Assembly (NCBI GenBank): GCA_937998645.1
Contig: CALLCZ010000175.1
Location: forward strand, 1-35,814
DNA from: an uncultured Gammaproteobacteria bacterium
GTDB taxonomy: Bacteria > Pseudomonadota > Gammaproteobacteria > SZUA-229
Reading direction: 5' to 3'
DNA: 35,814 nt
Shown: piece after piece, positions 25,738 to 34,147 of the stretch
How positions within the stretch are numbered: the stretch's first letter is position 1
Layout: each line of letters starts with the position of its first letter
The notes under the pieces: model-generated
What the model was told of the DNA's origin: nothing
Database searches by the model: none
Seen by the model: the letters and a program-made list of their open reading frames with translations, nothing else
Program-made: the position numbers and the translations under genes

Positions 25738-26781
25738 TCAATCCATGAGATTGACTTCAATCCCCTGCTCTCTCAGGTGGTCGGCACGGGTATCTATGTA
25801 GCGCTGGAAATTGGGCTGTTCAAGGTATGCACCGGTTGTTACATAATCCATAACCGATTGCACATGGAATGCTTTCAGGTAGGCATCAGAGCGAAACACT
25901 TCTTCACCCTGGTCGTTGAAATAAACCAGGCTTGGCGCGTAGTTAATGTCCAGCTTCTTCGCCCAGTCGTAAATTTTCTGCTTACTGCCGTCCGGCGTGA
26001 CAATTACCTGCTCGGACCATAAATCGACAACCGCGACATTCATGCGTTTTAGCAGCTCCCTGCTTTCGGGGCGTTGCAGGATATCGAGATGCAGTTCATC
26101 ACAGGTGGCACACTGTTTCTGCCCGAAAATCACCAGCAGATATTTGCCCGGCTCCAGCGCTGCATTCAGATTATCGATTGAGCTGACACTGCTGTCCCCG
26201 GTATGCAGTTTGCCCGAAGCCGGTTGCGGTGCAATCTGTGCCAGGTAATCCTGAAAACTGGTTTCACCCTCCTTTTTCTGCCCGACGTAATCAAGCACAA
26301 CATCAAATTTTTCCGGCGGATAGTAACCGTTAGCACGGTATACCGCCTTGTTGTTTTCGTTGAAGAATATCAGTGTCGGTGTGTACTGGACTTTCAGCGC
26401 TGCAGCAAATTCCTTTTCCGTCATCACCTTGTCGCCAACAGTGACTTCGCGATCACCCCAGATATTGAGCGTAACCACGTCAAAGTATTTGCGGGTCTTG
26501 TCTGTTATTTCACGTTGACCGAAGTTGTCTTCCAGCAGCTTTTTGCAATAGGGGCATCCATCCTGGAAAAAGTAGATCATTACACGCCTGTTTTCATCAG
26601 CCGCTTCAGCGATGTCTTCATACAGATCAAGAAAGGACACCTTGAACCATTCGGGCTGTTGCTCATGACCGGGATTGACCATTGCGGGGGTGAGCTCGGT
26701 TTCGCCAGCCGCATACGTTTGCACTGGCAATACCAGCACTGCCAGGAAAATCATTAAAGCTTTCAGCGTCATCTGCGTCAT
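25738..26781 (-). CDS. Secreted tandem thioredoxin-fold protein
   Basis: This 347-aa protein has a signal peptide ending near residue 25 (VQTYAAGE) and two thioredoxin-like domains. The first (about 50-180) carries CPYC in FFQDGCPYCKKLLEDNF, as in SoxW-like reductases. The second (about 205-320) carries CATC. A role in periplasmic disulfide reduction or cytochrome/Sox maturation is plausible. The start at 26781 has AGGTGG upstream; the frame remains open upstream to 26985, but that extension runs through rluB on another register and lies before the signal peptide. It is the last gene of the yciO-to-rluB run, 31 bp after rluB. Confidence 0.87.
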   Translation of the reverse strand: MTQMTLKALMIFLAVLVLPVQTYAAGETELTPAMVNPGHEQQPEWFKVSFLDLYEDIAEAADENRRVMIYFFQDGCPYCKKLLEDNFGQREITDKTRKYFDVVTLNIWGDREVTVGDKVMTEKEFAAALKVQYTPTLIFFNENNKAVYRANGYYPPEKFDVVLDYVGQKKEGETSFQDYLAQIAPQPASGKLHTGDSSVSSIDNLNAALEPGKYLLVIFGQKQCATCDELHLDILQRPESRELLKRMNVAVVDLWSEQVIVTPDGSKQKIYDWAKKLDINYAPSLVYFNDQGEEVFRSDAYLKAFHVQSVMDYVTTGAYLEQPNFQRYIDTRADHLREQGIEVNLMD

Positions 26782-26812
26782 ATCCACCTCTGCAATTATG
26801 ACCTTAAACAGG

Positions 26813-27676
26813 TCAACTGGTTCTTTTGTGCGGGCTTCGTTTTTTCTTAACTGTACTTTTTCTCGCCGCTCCTTTGTACACTTTTTTGCCGCCCGGCCAT
26901 GCTCGCTTTTTCGCCGGCGCTCTCGATTTAACTTCAAGCTCAAGCCCGACCGATTCACCCAACTGCTTGATATCACTGGCATCAAGATCCCTGGTCCGTC
27001 CCTTCCTCAGGCTCTTGGGTATAATGATATTGCCGTAGCGAACACGCATCAAGCGACTGACGCGAATGCCAACCGCCTCCCACAATCGTCTGACCTCACG
27101 GTTGCGCCCTTCCCTGATAACAACGTAATACCAGCGGTTGTAACCTTCACCGCCACCGTCCTGGATGTCATCAAAATGCGCAGGCCCGTCTTCGAGCATG
27201 ACTTCTGTCTTAAGCTGGCTGAGAATATCTTTTGTGATTGTGCCGTTGACACGTACAGCGTATTCACGCTCTATCTCATTCGATGGATGCATCAGGCGAT
27301 TGGCCAGTTCACCGTTGGTGGTGAACAACAGCAGACCGCTGGTGTTTATATCAAGTCGGCCGATGCTTACCCAGCGCGCCCGCCCTGCCTTTGGGAGGTG
27401 ATCAAAAACCGTGGGGCGGCCTTCGGGATCGCTGCGTGTACAAACTTCTCCTTCGGGTTTGTGATACATGATGACGCGCGTTTCTTCCTGCTTTTCCTCG
27501 CGCACGATAATACGTTTGCCGTTAACGTGGACCCGGTCACCCGGCTTGACCCTGTCACCCAGGGTGCAGACTTCGCCATTAACCTTGACACGTCCCTGCT
27601 CGATCCAGCGTTCGATTTCACGACGCGAGCCAAAACCCATGCGCGACAGTACTTTTTGTACGCGTTCTTCGGGCAT
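26813..27676 (-). CDS. rluB: 23S rRNA pseudouridine(2605) synthase RluB
   Basis: This 287-aa RsuA-family enzyme has an N-terminal S4 RNA-binding domain (about 1-60, ERVQKVLSRMGFGSRREIERWI) and a catalytic domain with the Asp in GRLDINTSGLLLFT. The C-terminal tail (last 40 residues) is very basic, as is common in RluB, and should bind rRNA. It follows scpB by 29 bp, the usual gammaproteobacterial order. Confidence 0.95.
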   Translation of the reverse strand: MPEERVQKVLSRMGFGSRREIERWIEQGRVKVNGEVCTLGDRVKPGDRVHVNGKRIIVREEKQEETRVIMYHKPEGEVCTRSDPEGRPTVFDHLPKAGRARWVSIGRLDINTSGLLLFTTNGELANRLMHPSNEIEREYAVRVNGTITKDILSQLKTEVMLEDGPAHFDDIQDGGGEGYNRWYYVVIREGRNREVRRLWEAVGIRVSRLMRVRYGNIIIPKSLRKGRTRDLDASDIKQLGESVGLELEVKSRAPAKKRAWPGGKKVYKGAARKSTVKKKRSPHKRTS

Positions 27677-27705
27677 TAAAACTTATGGGGAAACCGAATG
27701 TTGGG

Positions 27706-28659
27706 TTATACGGCCGCTGACTGCGCCCGCGGCTCTGGTTCAGCAAAGTCATCTTCTTCTAAAGACTCGGTATCATCCTCTTCTTCCGTGCCGGCTACCG
27801 CACCGGGAGATTCAGAATGTTGCGTCTCTGAATCAGATTCGGCATCTTCAGACTCAACTGCAACCGTGTTCAGATCGCTATCTTCACCCTCCTCCTCAGA
27901 ACCGGTTTCAGCACCGGCTAATTCCGCATCACTTTGTTCTTCAAAAGACACATCATTATCGGCTGTAGCTGGAACTGTCTTTACGTCTGCAGCTTCATCA
28001 ACTTCTTCAGTGGCTTCATCGACTTCTTCGGAACCGTCATCCGTGTCTGTACCTGTTGATTCGTCATCGCTGTTTTCCTGGACGGCATCCGTGTTATCGA
28101 TATCAAGATCAAGTTCCTGGTGGATCTGATCGAGGTCCTTGATCTCGGCCAGGCTCGGAAGATCTTCCAGCGACTTCAGGTTGAAATAATCCAGGAATTC
28201 TTTTGTCGTGCCATACAGCGCAGGTTTGCCGGGCACATCTTTGTGGCCAAGCACTTTTATCCATTCACGTTCCATCAAGGTCTTGATAATGTTTGAGCTG
28301 ACACTGACACCACGAACTTCCTCGATTTCACCGCGGGTAATCGGTTGACGGTAGGCAATCAGCGCCATGGTTTCGAGCAAGGCTCTGGTGTAGCGTGCGG
28401 GTTTTTCTTCCCACAGGCGACCAACCCAGTCGGAATAATCCTGCCTGACCTGTATACGAAAACCGCTGGCCACTTCCTTCAGCTCAAAACCACGGCTGTC
28501 ATAATCCTCACCCAGCCCCTTCAGGGTCTTGCGAATGTCATCGCGTGAAGGCATGTCATTATCACCTGCGAACAGTGCTTCTATATCAATCACCTTCAAA
28601 GGCTTTTCGGCTGACATCAGGACTGCTTCGATTATATTTTTTAATTGTTGTTGTTCCAT
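27706..28659 (-). CDS. scpB: Segregation and condensation protein ScpB with a long acidic tail
   Basis: This 317-aa protein has two winged-helix domains (about residues 1-180) typical of ScpB, which with ScpA bridges the SMC or MksB-type condensin heads. Landmarks are RALLETMALIAYRQPITRGEIEEVRG and YGTTKEFLDYF. After about residue 195 there is a tail of roughly 120 residues made largely of Glu, Asp, Ser and Ala with near-repeats of EEVDEA; it is low-complexity and probably disordered. Typical ScpB proteins are about 180-220 aa. ATG at 28659, two bases after the scpA stop and preceded by AGAGGA, is preferred to TTG at 28665. Confidence 0.93.
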   Translation of the reverse strand: MEQQQLKNIIEAVLMSAEKPLKVIDIEALFAGDNDMPSRDDIRKTLKGLGEDYDSRGFELKEVASGFRIQVRQDYSDWVGRLWEEKPARYTRALLETMALIAYRQPITRGEIEEVRGVSVSSNIIKTLMEREWIKVLGHKDVPGKPALYGTTKEFLDYFNLKSLEDLPSLAEIKDLDQIHQELDLDIDNTDAVQENSDDESTGTDTDDGSEEVDEATEEVDEAADVKTVPATADNDVSFEEQSDAELAGAETGSEEEGEDSDLNTVAVESEDAESDSETQHSESPGAVAGTEEEDDTESLEEDDFAEPEPRAQSAAV

Positions 28660-28661
28660 GA

Positions 28662-29504
28662 TCAATCCTCTTTCGGCGAGCCGGCCTGGCTGCCACCTGC
28701 AGCCTTAATGTGTATCGGTGAAAACGGTTCCGATTGCACCATGTCAATGAGTTGTTCTTTTACCAGTTCCAGGATCGCCAGCAGGGTAACGACTACGCCA
28801 CGGCGTCCTTCTTCGATGCTGAATAATGTTCTGTAGTCGGTGAAATCTTCTGCCGATATCCTGTCGAGCACCCTGCTCATGCGTTCCCGTACAGACAGCA
28901 CTTCTCGTTGTATCTGGTGATGGGTATACATTTCAGCGCGCGACATCGCGTCCTTGAATGCCATCAACAGCTCACGCAAATCGATTTCCGGCTGCGGCCT
29001 CTCCTGGTGTATCTCGGGTAATTCTGCCGATGGCCTGAAAGTATCGCGGTCCATACGCGGCAGTTCATCGATATCATGCGCCGCCTTTTTGAAGCGCTCG
29101 TATTCCTGCAGCCTTCTTACCAGTTCAGCGCGTGGATCGTCCTCATCCTCTTCTTCGGTCGGGCGCGGCAGCAGCATGCGTGATTTGATTTCAGCGAGCA
29201 TGGCCGCCATCAACAGGTATTCTGCAGCAATCTCGATGCGCATGATCTGCATCATTTCGATGTACTGCACGTATTGAACGGTTATATCCTTGATAGGAAT
29301 ATCCAGGATATCGAGATTCTGTTTCTTGATCAGGTACAGCAGCAGATCCAGTGGACCTTCGAACGCCTCCAGGATAACTTCCAGCGCATCGGGCGGAATA
29401 TACAGGTCTTTGGGAATGACGGTCAGCGGCTCACCCGCAACCAGCGCGAATGGCATTTCGTCCTGGTGAGGCGTAGCTGGCTGTTGCGATACGGGATCAG
29501 TCAT
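28662..29504 (-). CDS. scpA: Segregation and condensation protein ScpA
   Basis: This 280-aa kleisin has the N-terminal FEGPLDLLLYLIKKQNLDI block, the AAEYLLMAAMLAEIKSRMLLP helix and a C-terminal winged helix (RRGVVVTLLAILELVKEQ). It links the two SMC heads with ScpB in chromosome organisation. Its ATG overlaps the trpS stop by one base (TAATG), and scpB follows after two bases, so the three are translationally linked. Confidence 0.96.
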   Translation of the reverse strand: MTDPVSQQPATPHQDEMPFALVAGEPLTVIPKDLYIPPDALEVILEAFEGPLDLLLYLIKKQNLDILDIPIKDITVQYVQYIEMMQIMRIEIAAEYLLMAAMLAEIKSRMLLPRPTEEEDEDDPRAELVRRLQEYERFKKAAHDIDELPRMDRDTFRPSAELPEIHQERPQPEIDLRELLMAFKDAMSRAEMYTHHQIQREVLSVRERMSRVLDRISAEDFTDYRTLFSIEEGRRGVVVTLLAILELVKEQLIDMVQSEPFSPIHIKAAGGSQAGSPKED

Positions 29505-30715
29505 TAGAAATAAGCTATACCCATGGCTTTACGAACATCATCAAGTGTATCACGCGCAACTTCGCGTGCGGCTTCATTACCCTCATCAACAATGGAGCGA
29601 ACAGTCGTCATGTCGTTCTCGTACTCCCTGGCGCGTTCCTGTATCGGTTTCAGTTCCTTCAGCACGCTATCGATGATCGGCTGCTTGCATTCTACACAGC
29701 CGATGCCTGCATTACGACATCCTTCCTGCACCCAGTCCTGGGTGTCGTCATCCGAGTAGATGAGATGAAACTGCCACACCGGGCATTTGTCCGGATCACC
29801 CGGGTCATTGCGCCGTACCCGTGCGGGATCGGTCGGCATGGTTCTGAGCTTGTGGCTGATGTCGTCCGGCTTGTCGCGCAGCGCGATGGTGTTGGCGTAA
29901 GATTTGGACATTTTCTGCCCGTCCAGGCCCGGCATTTTCGATGCCGGCGTCAGCAGTGCCTGCGGTTCAGGCAAAATGATTTTGCCCTGACCTTCAAGGT
30001 AGCCGTACAGGCGCTCCTTGTCACCTATGGAGATATTCTGTTGAGAATCCAGCAGGGCTTTCGCGACGTTTAGCGATTCCTGGTCACCCTGCTCCTGATA
30101 TTTCTTGCGTAACTCCTTGAACATGCGTGCATTCTTTTTGCCCATCTTGGTGCAGGCCTGTTCCGCCTTGTCTTCAAAACCCGGCTCACGCCCATACAGG
30201 TGATTGAAACGCCGTGCGACTTCACGGGTAAGTTCTACGTGCGCGACCTGGTCCTCGCCGACGGGTACCAGTCCTGCCTTGTAAATAAGTATGTCCGCGC
30301 TCTGCAGCAACGGGTAACCGAGAAAGCCATAAGTCGCCAGGTCCTTCTCCTTCAGCAGTTCCTGCTGGTCCTTATAGGTGGGCACGCGTTCCAGCCAGCC
30401 CAGTGGCGTAATCATCGACAACAGCGTGTGCAGCTCAGCATGCTCAGGCACGCGCGATTGAATAAAAATCTTCGCCGCTCCCGGGCTGATACCGGCCGCG
30501 AGCCAGTCGATCACCATGTCCCATACACTTTGCTCGATAATGCGCGGATCTTCGTAATGCGTGGTCAACGCATGCCAGTCTGCAACAAAGAAGAAGCACT
30601 CATGCTCATGCTGCAGGTTGACCCAGTTTTTCAGCACGCCGTGATAGTGACCCAGGTGCAACAGACCCGTTGGCCGCATTCCCGATAAAACGCGTTGTCT
30701 TGTAACGGTATTCAA
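29504..30715 (-). CDS. trpS: Tryptophanyl-tRNA synthetase
   Basis: This 403-aa class I synthetase charges tRNA-Trp. The HIGH-type motif is HLGHYHG near residue 20 and the KMSKS motif is intact (GQKMSKS, about residue 269). It is about 65 residues longer than E. coli TrpS; an insertion around 200-235 and another with CVECKQPI near 345 account for most of it. The long form is common in Chromatiales-like bacteria. The start is TTG at 30715 with AGGGAG seven bases upstream; no ATG fits. Confidence 0.96.
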   Translation of the reverse strand: MNTVTRQRVLSGMRPTGLLHLGHYHGVLKNWVNLQHEHECFFFVADWHALTTHYEDPRIIEQSVWDMVIDWLAAGISPGAAKIFIQSRVPEHAELHTLLSMITPLGWLERVPTYKDQQELLKEKDLATYGFLGYPLLQSADILIYKAGLVPVGEDQVAHVELTREVARRFNHLYGREPGFEDKAEQACTKMGKKNARMFKELRKKYQEQGDQESLNVAKALLDSQQNISIGDKERLYGYLEGQGKIILPEPQALLTPASKMPGLDGQKMSKSYANTIALRDKPDDISHKLRTMPTDPARVRRNDPGDPDKCPVWQFHLIYSDDDTQDWVQEGCRNAGIGCVECKQPIIDSVLKELKPIQERAREYENDMTTVRSIVDEGNEAAREVARDTLDDVRKAMGIAYF

Positions 30716-30724
30716 TTGAACTCC

Positions 30725-31369
30725 CTAGAAAATAAACATTGCACTGACGATGGCTTCGAACCGTAGCACGATCGGCCACAGAATTTTACCCAATACACCG
30801 CTGACCAGCAGCGCCAGGATGATCCACATGCCGTATGGCTCGATACGCATGTATGACCATGCCACCTGCTTGGGTAAAACACCGGCGACCACGCGCCCGC
30901 CATCGAGCGGCGGGATCGGTATCAGGTTGAGCACCATCAGAATGAGGTTGATCGTCATGCCGGCCTTGCCCATCTGCAACAGATAAATCGCAATCGATGT
31001 TTCGGCCAGTACAGTCGTGCTCAGCGTTATCATCAAGGCCCAGCCGCAGGCCATCAAGAAGTTGGACGCGGGTCCCGCCAGCGCCACCAACGCCATATCC
31101 AGCAAGGGTTGCTTGAAGTGGCGCATGTCCACCGGCACGGGTTTGGCCCAACCTATAATGAAACCGCTCAACATGACCAGAACGAGTGGCACCGCGATGG
31201 TGCCCACCGGATCGATGTGCTTGATCGGATTCATGGTAATTCGGCCCAGCTGACGCGCTGTCGGGTCACCCAGTTTATTGGCCACCCAGCCATGAGCCGC
31301 CTCATGCAGGGTAATGGCAAATAATACGGGAACCGCCCAGATGGCTATAGTGTAGAGAATCTGTTGCAA
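30725..31369 (-). CDS. Site-2 protease family (M50) membrane metalloprotease
   Basis: This 214-aa protein has five or six hydrophobic segments, the zinc site HEAAH in ITLHEAAHGWVA (about residue 23) and the second motif NLIPIPPLDGGRV (about residue 147), whose Asp is the third ligand. It lacks a PDZ domain, so it is of the short YwhC/SpoIVFB-like type rather than RseP. Substrates are unknown. It is a common neighbour of trpS and yciO in gammaproteobacteria. The start appears to be TTG at 31369 without a clear ribosome site. Confidence 0.92.
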   Translation of the reverse strand: MQQILYTIAIWAVPVLFAITLHEAAHGWVANKLGDPTARQLGRITMNPIKHIDPVGTIAVPLVLVMLSGFIIGWAKPVPVDMRHFKQPLLDMALVALAGPASNFLMACGWALMITLSTTVLAETSIAIYLLQMGKAGMTINLILMVLNLIPIPPLDGGRVVAGVLPKQVAWSYMRIEPYGMWIILALLVSGVLGKILWPIVLRFEAIVSAMFIF

Positions 31370-31432
31370 TGGAATGAATTATTGTTTTTTTAGATCGCGC
31401 TAGTTTACGATGTTTATCCAGTGATTGTCAGA

Positions 31433-32053
31433 TTAGTCGAGACCATGATCGCGCCCCATGCCCTCTCTCACCAGCACGGGTGCACCGCCGGTGAGATCGA
31501 TCACCGTGGTGGTCTCGATGCCGCAATGCCCGCTATCGATAACCAGGTCGATCTGACGCTGCAGCACATCGCGAATTTCTTCCGCATCGGTCATCGGCAA
31601 TGTTTCACCCGGTAGAATCAAGGTGGTGCTCATCAGCGGCTGCCTCAGTTCATCCAGTATCGCTCTGACCACGGGATGATCGACCACACGAATACCTATG
31701 GTCCTGCGCTTTGGGTGCATCAGTCTGCGCGGCACTTCGTGGGTCGCATTCAAAATGAATGTGTAGGGCCCCGGCGTCAGCGATTTCAGCATGCGGTAAT
31801 CCGAGTTATTGAGCTTTGCGTAAGTTGAGATTTCAGACAAATCACTGCAGACCAGTGTCATATTGTGCTTCTCATCAATCTTGCGGATACGGCGCACGCG
31901 TTCCAGCGCTTTCTTGTCGCCGATATGGCAACCCAGCGCATAACTCGAATCCGTTGGGTACGCGATTACCCCACCGGCATCAATGATCTCCACCGCCTGG
32001 TGTACCAGTCGCAACTGCGGATTGGTCGGATGAATTTCGAAATACTGGCTCAT
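31433..32053 (-). CDS. yciO: YciO-like L-threonylcarbamoyladenylate synthase family protein
   Basis: This 206-aa protein has the YrdC/Sua5 fold, with KALERVRRIRKIDEKHNMTLV, the nucleotide-binding PGPYTFIL strand and the RTIGIRVVDHPV segment. The family makes threonylcarbamoyl-AMP for t6A37 in tRNA; YciO paralogs are weaker or have other roles. It heads the minus-strand run to the M50 protease and trpS. Confidence 0.93.
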   Translation of the reverse strand: MSQYFEIHPTNPQLRLVHQAVEIIDAGGVIAYPTDSSYALGCHIGDKKALERVRRIRKIDEKHNMTLVCSDLSEISTYAKLNNSDYRMLKSLTPGPYTFILNATHEVPRRLMHPKRRTIGIRVVDHPVVRAILDELRQPLMSTTLILPGETLPMTDAEEIRDVLQRQIDLVIDSGHCGIETTTVIDLTGGAPVLVREGMGRDHGLD

Positions 32054-32060
32054 AATATTT

Positions 32061-32167
32061 CAGTGAACAACTAACAGTTAACAGTGAAGAACCGGGCACA
32101 ATCCCGGCAGTCGAGAAATATGGCTTTAACTGTTCGTTGTTAACTTCTCACTGTTCCCTGTTCACTG
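32061..32167. repeat. Inverted GTTAACAGTGAAC repeats between yciO and ispZ
   Basis: 32061-32089 carries the CAGTGAACAACTAACAGTTA type repeat and 32130-32167 carries the opposite orientation. The pair lies in the divergent promoter region between yciO and ispZ, so promoters must lie within or beside it. Another pair of the same family flanks yciI. Confidence 0.65.
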
Positions 32168-32272
32168 CTTTTTCAAACGGCGCATTCTATCCTAGTGGCT
32201 GTTAAACCACTATAATGTCCGCTCCATAATCAATGCCATTAGCAAGCTCAAACGATATCTAACATCAGGTTT

Positions 32273-32926
32273 ATGAAATTACTATTTGATTTTTTTCCGA
32301 TTATTCTGTTTTTTGTCAGTTTCTATCAGGCGAAATTCCTGATCGACAACACCTTCATCGGTAGCCTGATAAATCCCGAAAGACCCGAGCACATCAATGC
32401 CACCATCATTGCTACAGGTATCGCCATTGTCGCGAGCTTCATTCAGGTCGGCTATAACTGGTTTAAAACCCGCAAATTCGAGCGCATGCACCTGTTCTCG
32501 CTGGCGCTCATTACAGTACTGGGCACCATCACCATCATCATCGGCAACCCGGCCTTCATCCAGTGGAAGCCCACGGTGCTCAACTGGGTGTTCGCCGGCG
32601 CATTTCTGCTCAGCATCTTCATCGGCGAAAAGAACCTGGTCGAGCGCATGATGGGCAGCCAGCTCGACCTGCCCGATTATGTATGGACACGCCTGAACCT
32701 GTCCTGGGTCGCTTTTTTCCTGATCAGTGGCGCCGCCAACCTGTACGTTGCGTTTTACTACAACGTCGAAGCCCAGCCGGATGTACGCATGGAAACCTGG
32801 GTCGATTTCAAACTGTTTGGTCTCATGGGCCTGACCATCATTTTCGTCATCCTGCAGGCCATATACCTGGCGCGTTTCATCCAGGAAGAAGAGGAAGAAG
32901 AATCAGATACTGAAGCACAGCAATAG
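32273..32926 (+). CDS. yciB: Inner-membrane septation protein IspZ/YciB
   Basis: This 217-aa protein has five or six membrane helices and the family signature start [17 protein letters not shown], plus [20 protein letters not shown] near residue 142. YciB affects cell-envelope synthesis and interacts with elongation and division proteins. The C-terminal tail is strongly acidic ([12 protein letters not shown]). AGG lies upstream of the ATG. It pairs with yciI downstream as in enterobacteria. Confidence 0.95.
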   Translation: MKLLFDFFPIILFFVSFYQAKFLIDNTFIGSLINPERPEHINATIIATGIAIVASFIQVGYNWFKTRKFERMHLFSLALITVLGTITIIIGNPAFIQWKPTVLNWVFAGAFLLSIFIGEKNLVERMMGSQLDLPDYVWTRLNLSWVAFFLISGAANLYVAFYYNVEAQPDVRMETWVDFKLFGLMGLTIIFVILQAIYLARFIQEEEEEESDTEAQQ

Positions 32927-33350
32927 CAGTGAACAGTCAATAGTTAACAGTAAACAGAGAAAACAAGTGATGCTATATGCAATTATTGCCCAGGACGTGG
33001 ACGATAGCCTGCAGAACCGGCTGGCGGCAAGACCGGCGCACCTGGAACGGCTCAACGCCCTGCTCGACGAAGGCCGCCTGATCCTGGCCGGACCTCACCC
33101 GGCCATCGACACCGAAGATCCCGGTGAAGCCGGATTCTCCGGCAGCCTGATCGTGGCCGAATTCAATTCACTGGAAGACGCACAGACCTGGGCGGCTGAT
33201 GACCCCTACCAGCAAGCAGGTGTATATGCCTCGGTGACTGTGAAACCCTTCAAAAAAGTTTTCCCCTGAGAAACCGTGCAAATCTCAACGCAGACGCTGA
33301 GGCCGCGAAGTTTCTGAAATTGTTCACTATTCACTGTTAACTATTAACCG
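32927..33350. repeat. Inverted GTTAACAGTGAAC repeat pair flanking yciI
   Basis: 32927-32961 (starting one base after the ispZ stop) and 33320-33350 are inverted copies of the same element seen at 32.1 kb. They bracket the whole yciI gene. Confidence 0.6.
32970..33269 (+). CDS. yciI: YciI-family protein
   Basis: This 99-aa protein has the ferredoxin-like YciI fold with the LYAIIAQD first strand, the conserved His in RPAHLERL and the Asp in [12 protein letters not shown] that form the putative active site. Biochemical role in the family is poorly known. ATG at 32970 is chosen over GTG three bases earlier. It follows ispZ after 43 bp that are almost all repeat. Confidence 0.93.
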   Translation: MLYAIIAQDVDDSLQNRLAARPAHLERLNALLDEGRLILAGPHPAIDTEDPGEAGFSGSLIVAEFNSLEDAQTWAADDPYQQAGVYASVTVKPFKKVFP

Positions 33351-33388
33351 CATTCGCTACAATACGCCCCGCACACCCCACACAGCTG

Positions 33389-33452
33389 TCATTCCCGCGG
33401 ATGCGGGAATCCATTGTGTTAATGGAAGCCAGGTCCTGAAACCTGGATACGC
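33389..33452. repeat. Intergenic palindromic repeat upstream of tRNA-Leu
   Basis: ATTCCCGC (33391-33398) and GCGGGAAT (33403-33410) form a perfect 8-bp hairpin of the CATTCCCGCGNATGCGGGAATCC repeat type. It is followed by a second hairpin, CCAGGT...ACCTGG (33430-33447). The element ends about ten bases before the tRNA. Confidence 0.65.
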
Positions 33453-33462
33453 TATATCACAT

Positions 33463-33549
33463 GCCGGAGTGGTGGAATTGGTAGACACGTCGGATTCAAA
33501 ATCCGATGCTAGCAATAGCGTGCCGGTTCAAGTCCGGCCTCCGGTACCA
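33463..33549 (+). tRNA. tRNA-Leu (anticodon CAA)
   Basis: The 87-nt sequence folds as a class II tRNA. The acceptor stem is GCCGGAG with CTCCGGT (a G-U pair at the end), the D-loop holds GGTAGAC, and the anticodon stem TCGGA-TCCGA has loop TTCAAAA, giving anticodon CAA. There is a long variable arm and a T-arm GCCGGTTCAAGTCCGGC. A is the discriminator and CCA is encoded. It decodes UUG. Confidence 0.97.
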
Positions 33550-34147
33550 ACTACAATGCGGGTTTCAGAGACACTACCCTCTCAGCACCCTGAACAACCA
33601 AAATCATCAGCAAGCCTATAGCAAGCCATAATCACGAGAAAGCGCTGTTTTTTCTGCTTCAAAAGAATAGCTCAGACTATTCGTCCAACCTATCGTAATA
33701 GTTTTAAGTAATCGAACGCCCGCTTCCGACACAACAGCCATTAATCAATATCATTGTTTAGTTACACTACTAAAATTAATTTAGTCGAGAATGGATTGTC
33801 AGATTTTCATGATTTTTCGGAAATGGAAGCCTGGGCTATCAAACACCCCAACAATGGACTGGGGTGTTTGGTATGCAGAAATGCCAAACATATCCGTCTC
33901 TAAATCTTTCGCTCAGCCCGATTACCTATGCTATTGGACGCAAGTTGCCTGTTGGTTGGTTTTGAGAAAAATCTCCGCATGAGAGGCAGCTGCCGACCCA
34001 CAGCCGACCTTTAGAAACAGCTAATATTAGTCGCCTATAAAGGACTGGATTTATTGATGCATATCAAATAACCACAACTCGTTTATTGTTATTTTGTGCA
34101 GTGTTATTAGAGGCGTGCTTGCCAATCACTTCTTATAGGAGAATCCA
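33550..34147. other. Gene-poor stretch with one strong hairpin
   Basis: About 600 bp between tRNA-Leu and the next gene are AT-richer than their surroundings. The only clear structure is a perfect 11-bp inverted repeat, CAAACACCCCA (33840-33850) and TGGGGTGTTTG (33860-33870), with a 9-nt loop and no T-run. No duplicate of the tRNA 3' end was seen downstream. A 63-codon frame spanning the hairpin has no ribosome site and no recognisable content. Confidence 0.5.

Noticed and set aside
33791-33982. 63-codon frame after tRNA-Leu
   Set aside because: No ribosome site, covers the hairpin, and the residues look unstructured and family-less.
33463-34147. tRNA-Leu as an integration site of a genomic island
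   Set aside because: No duplicate of the tRNA 3' end, integrase or phage gene was found within the window.
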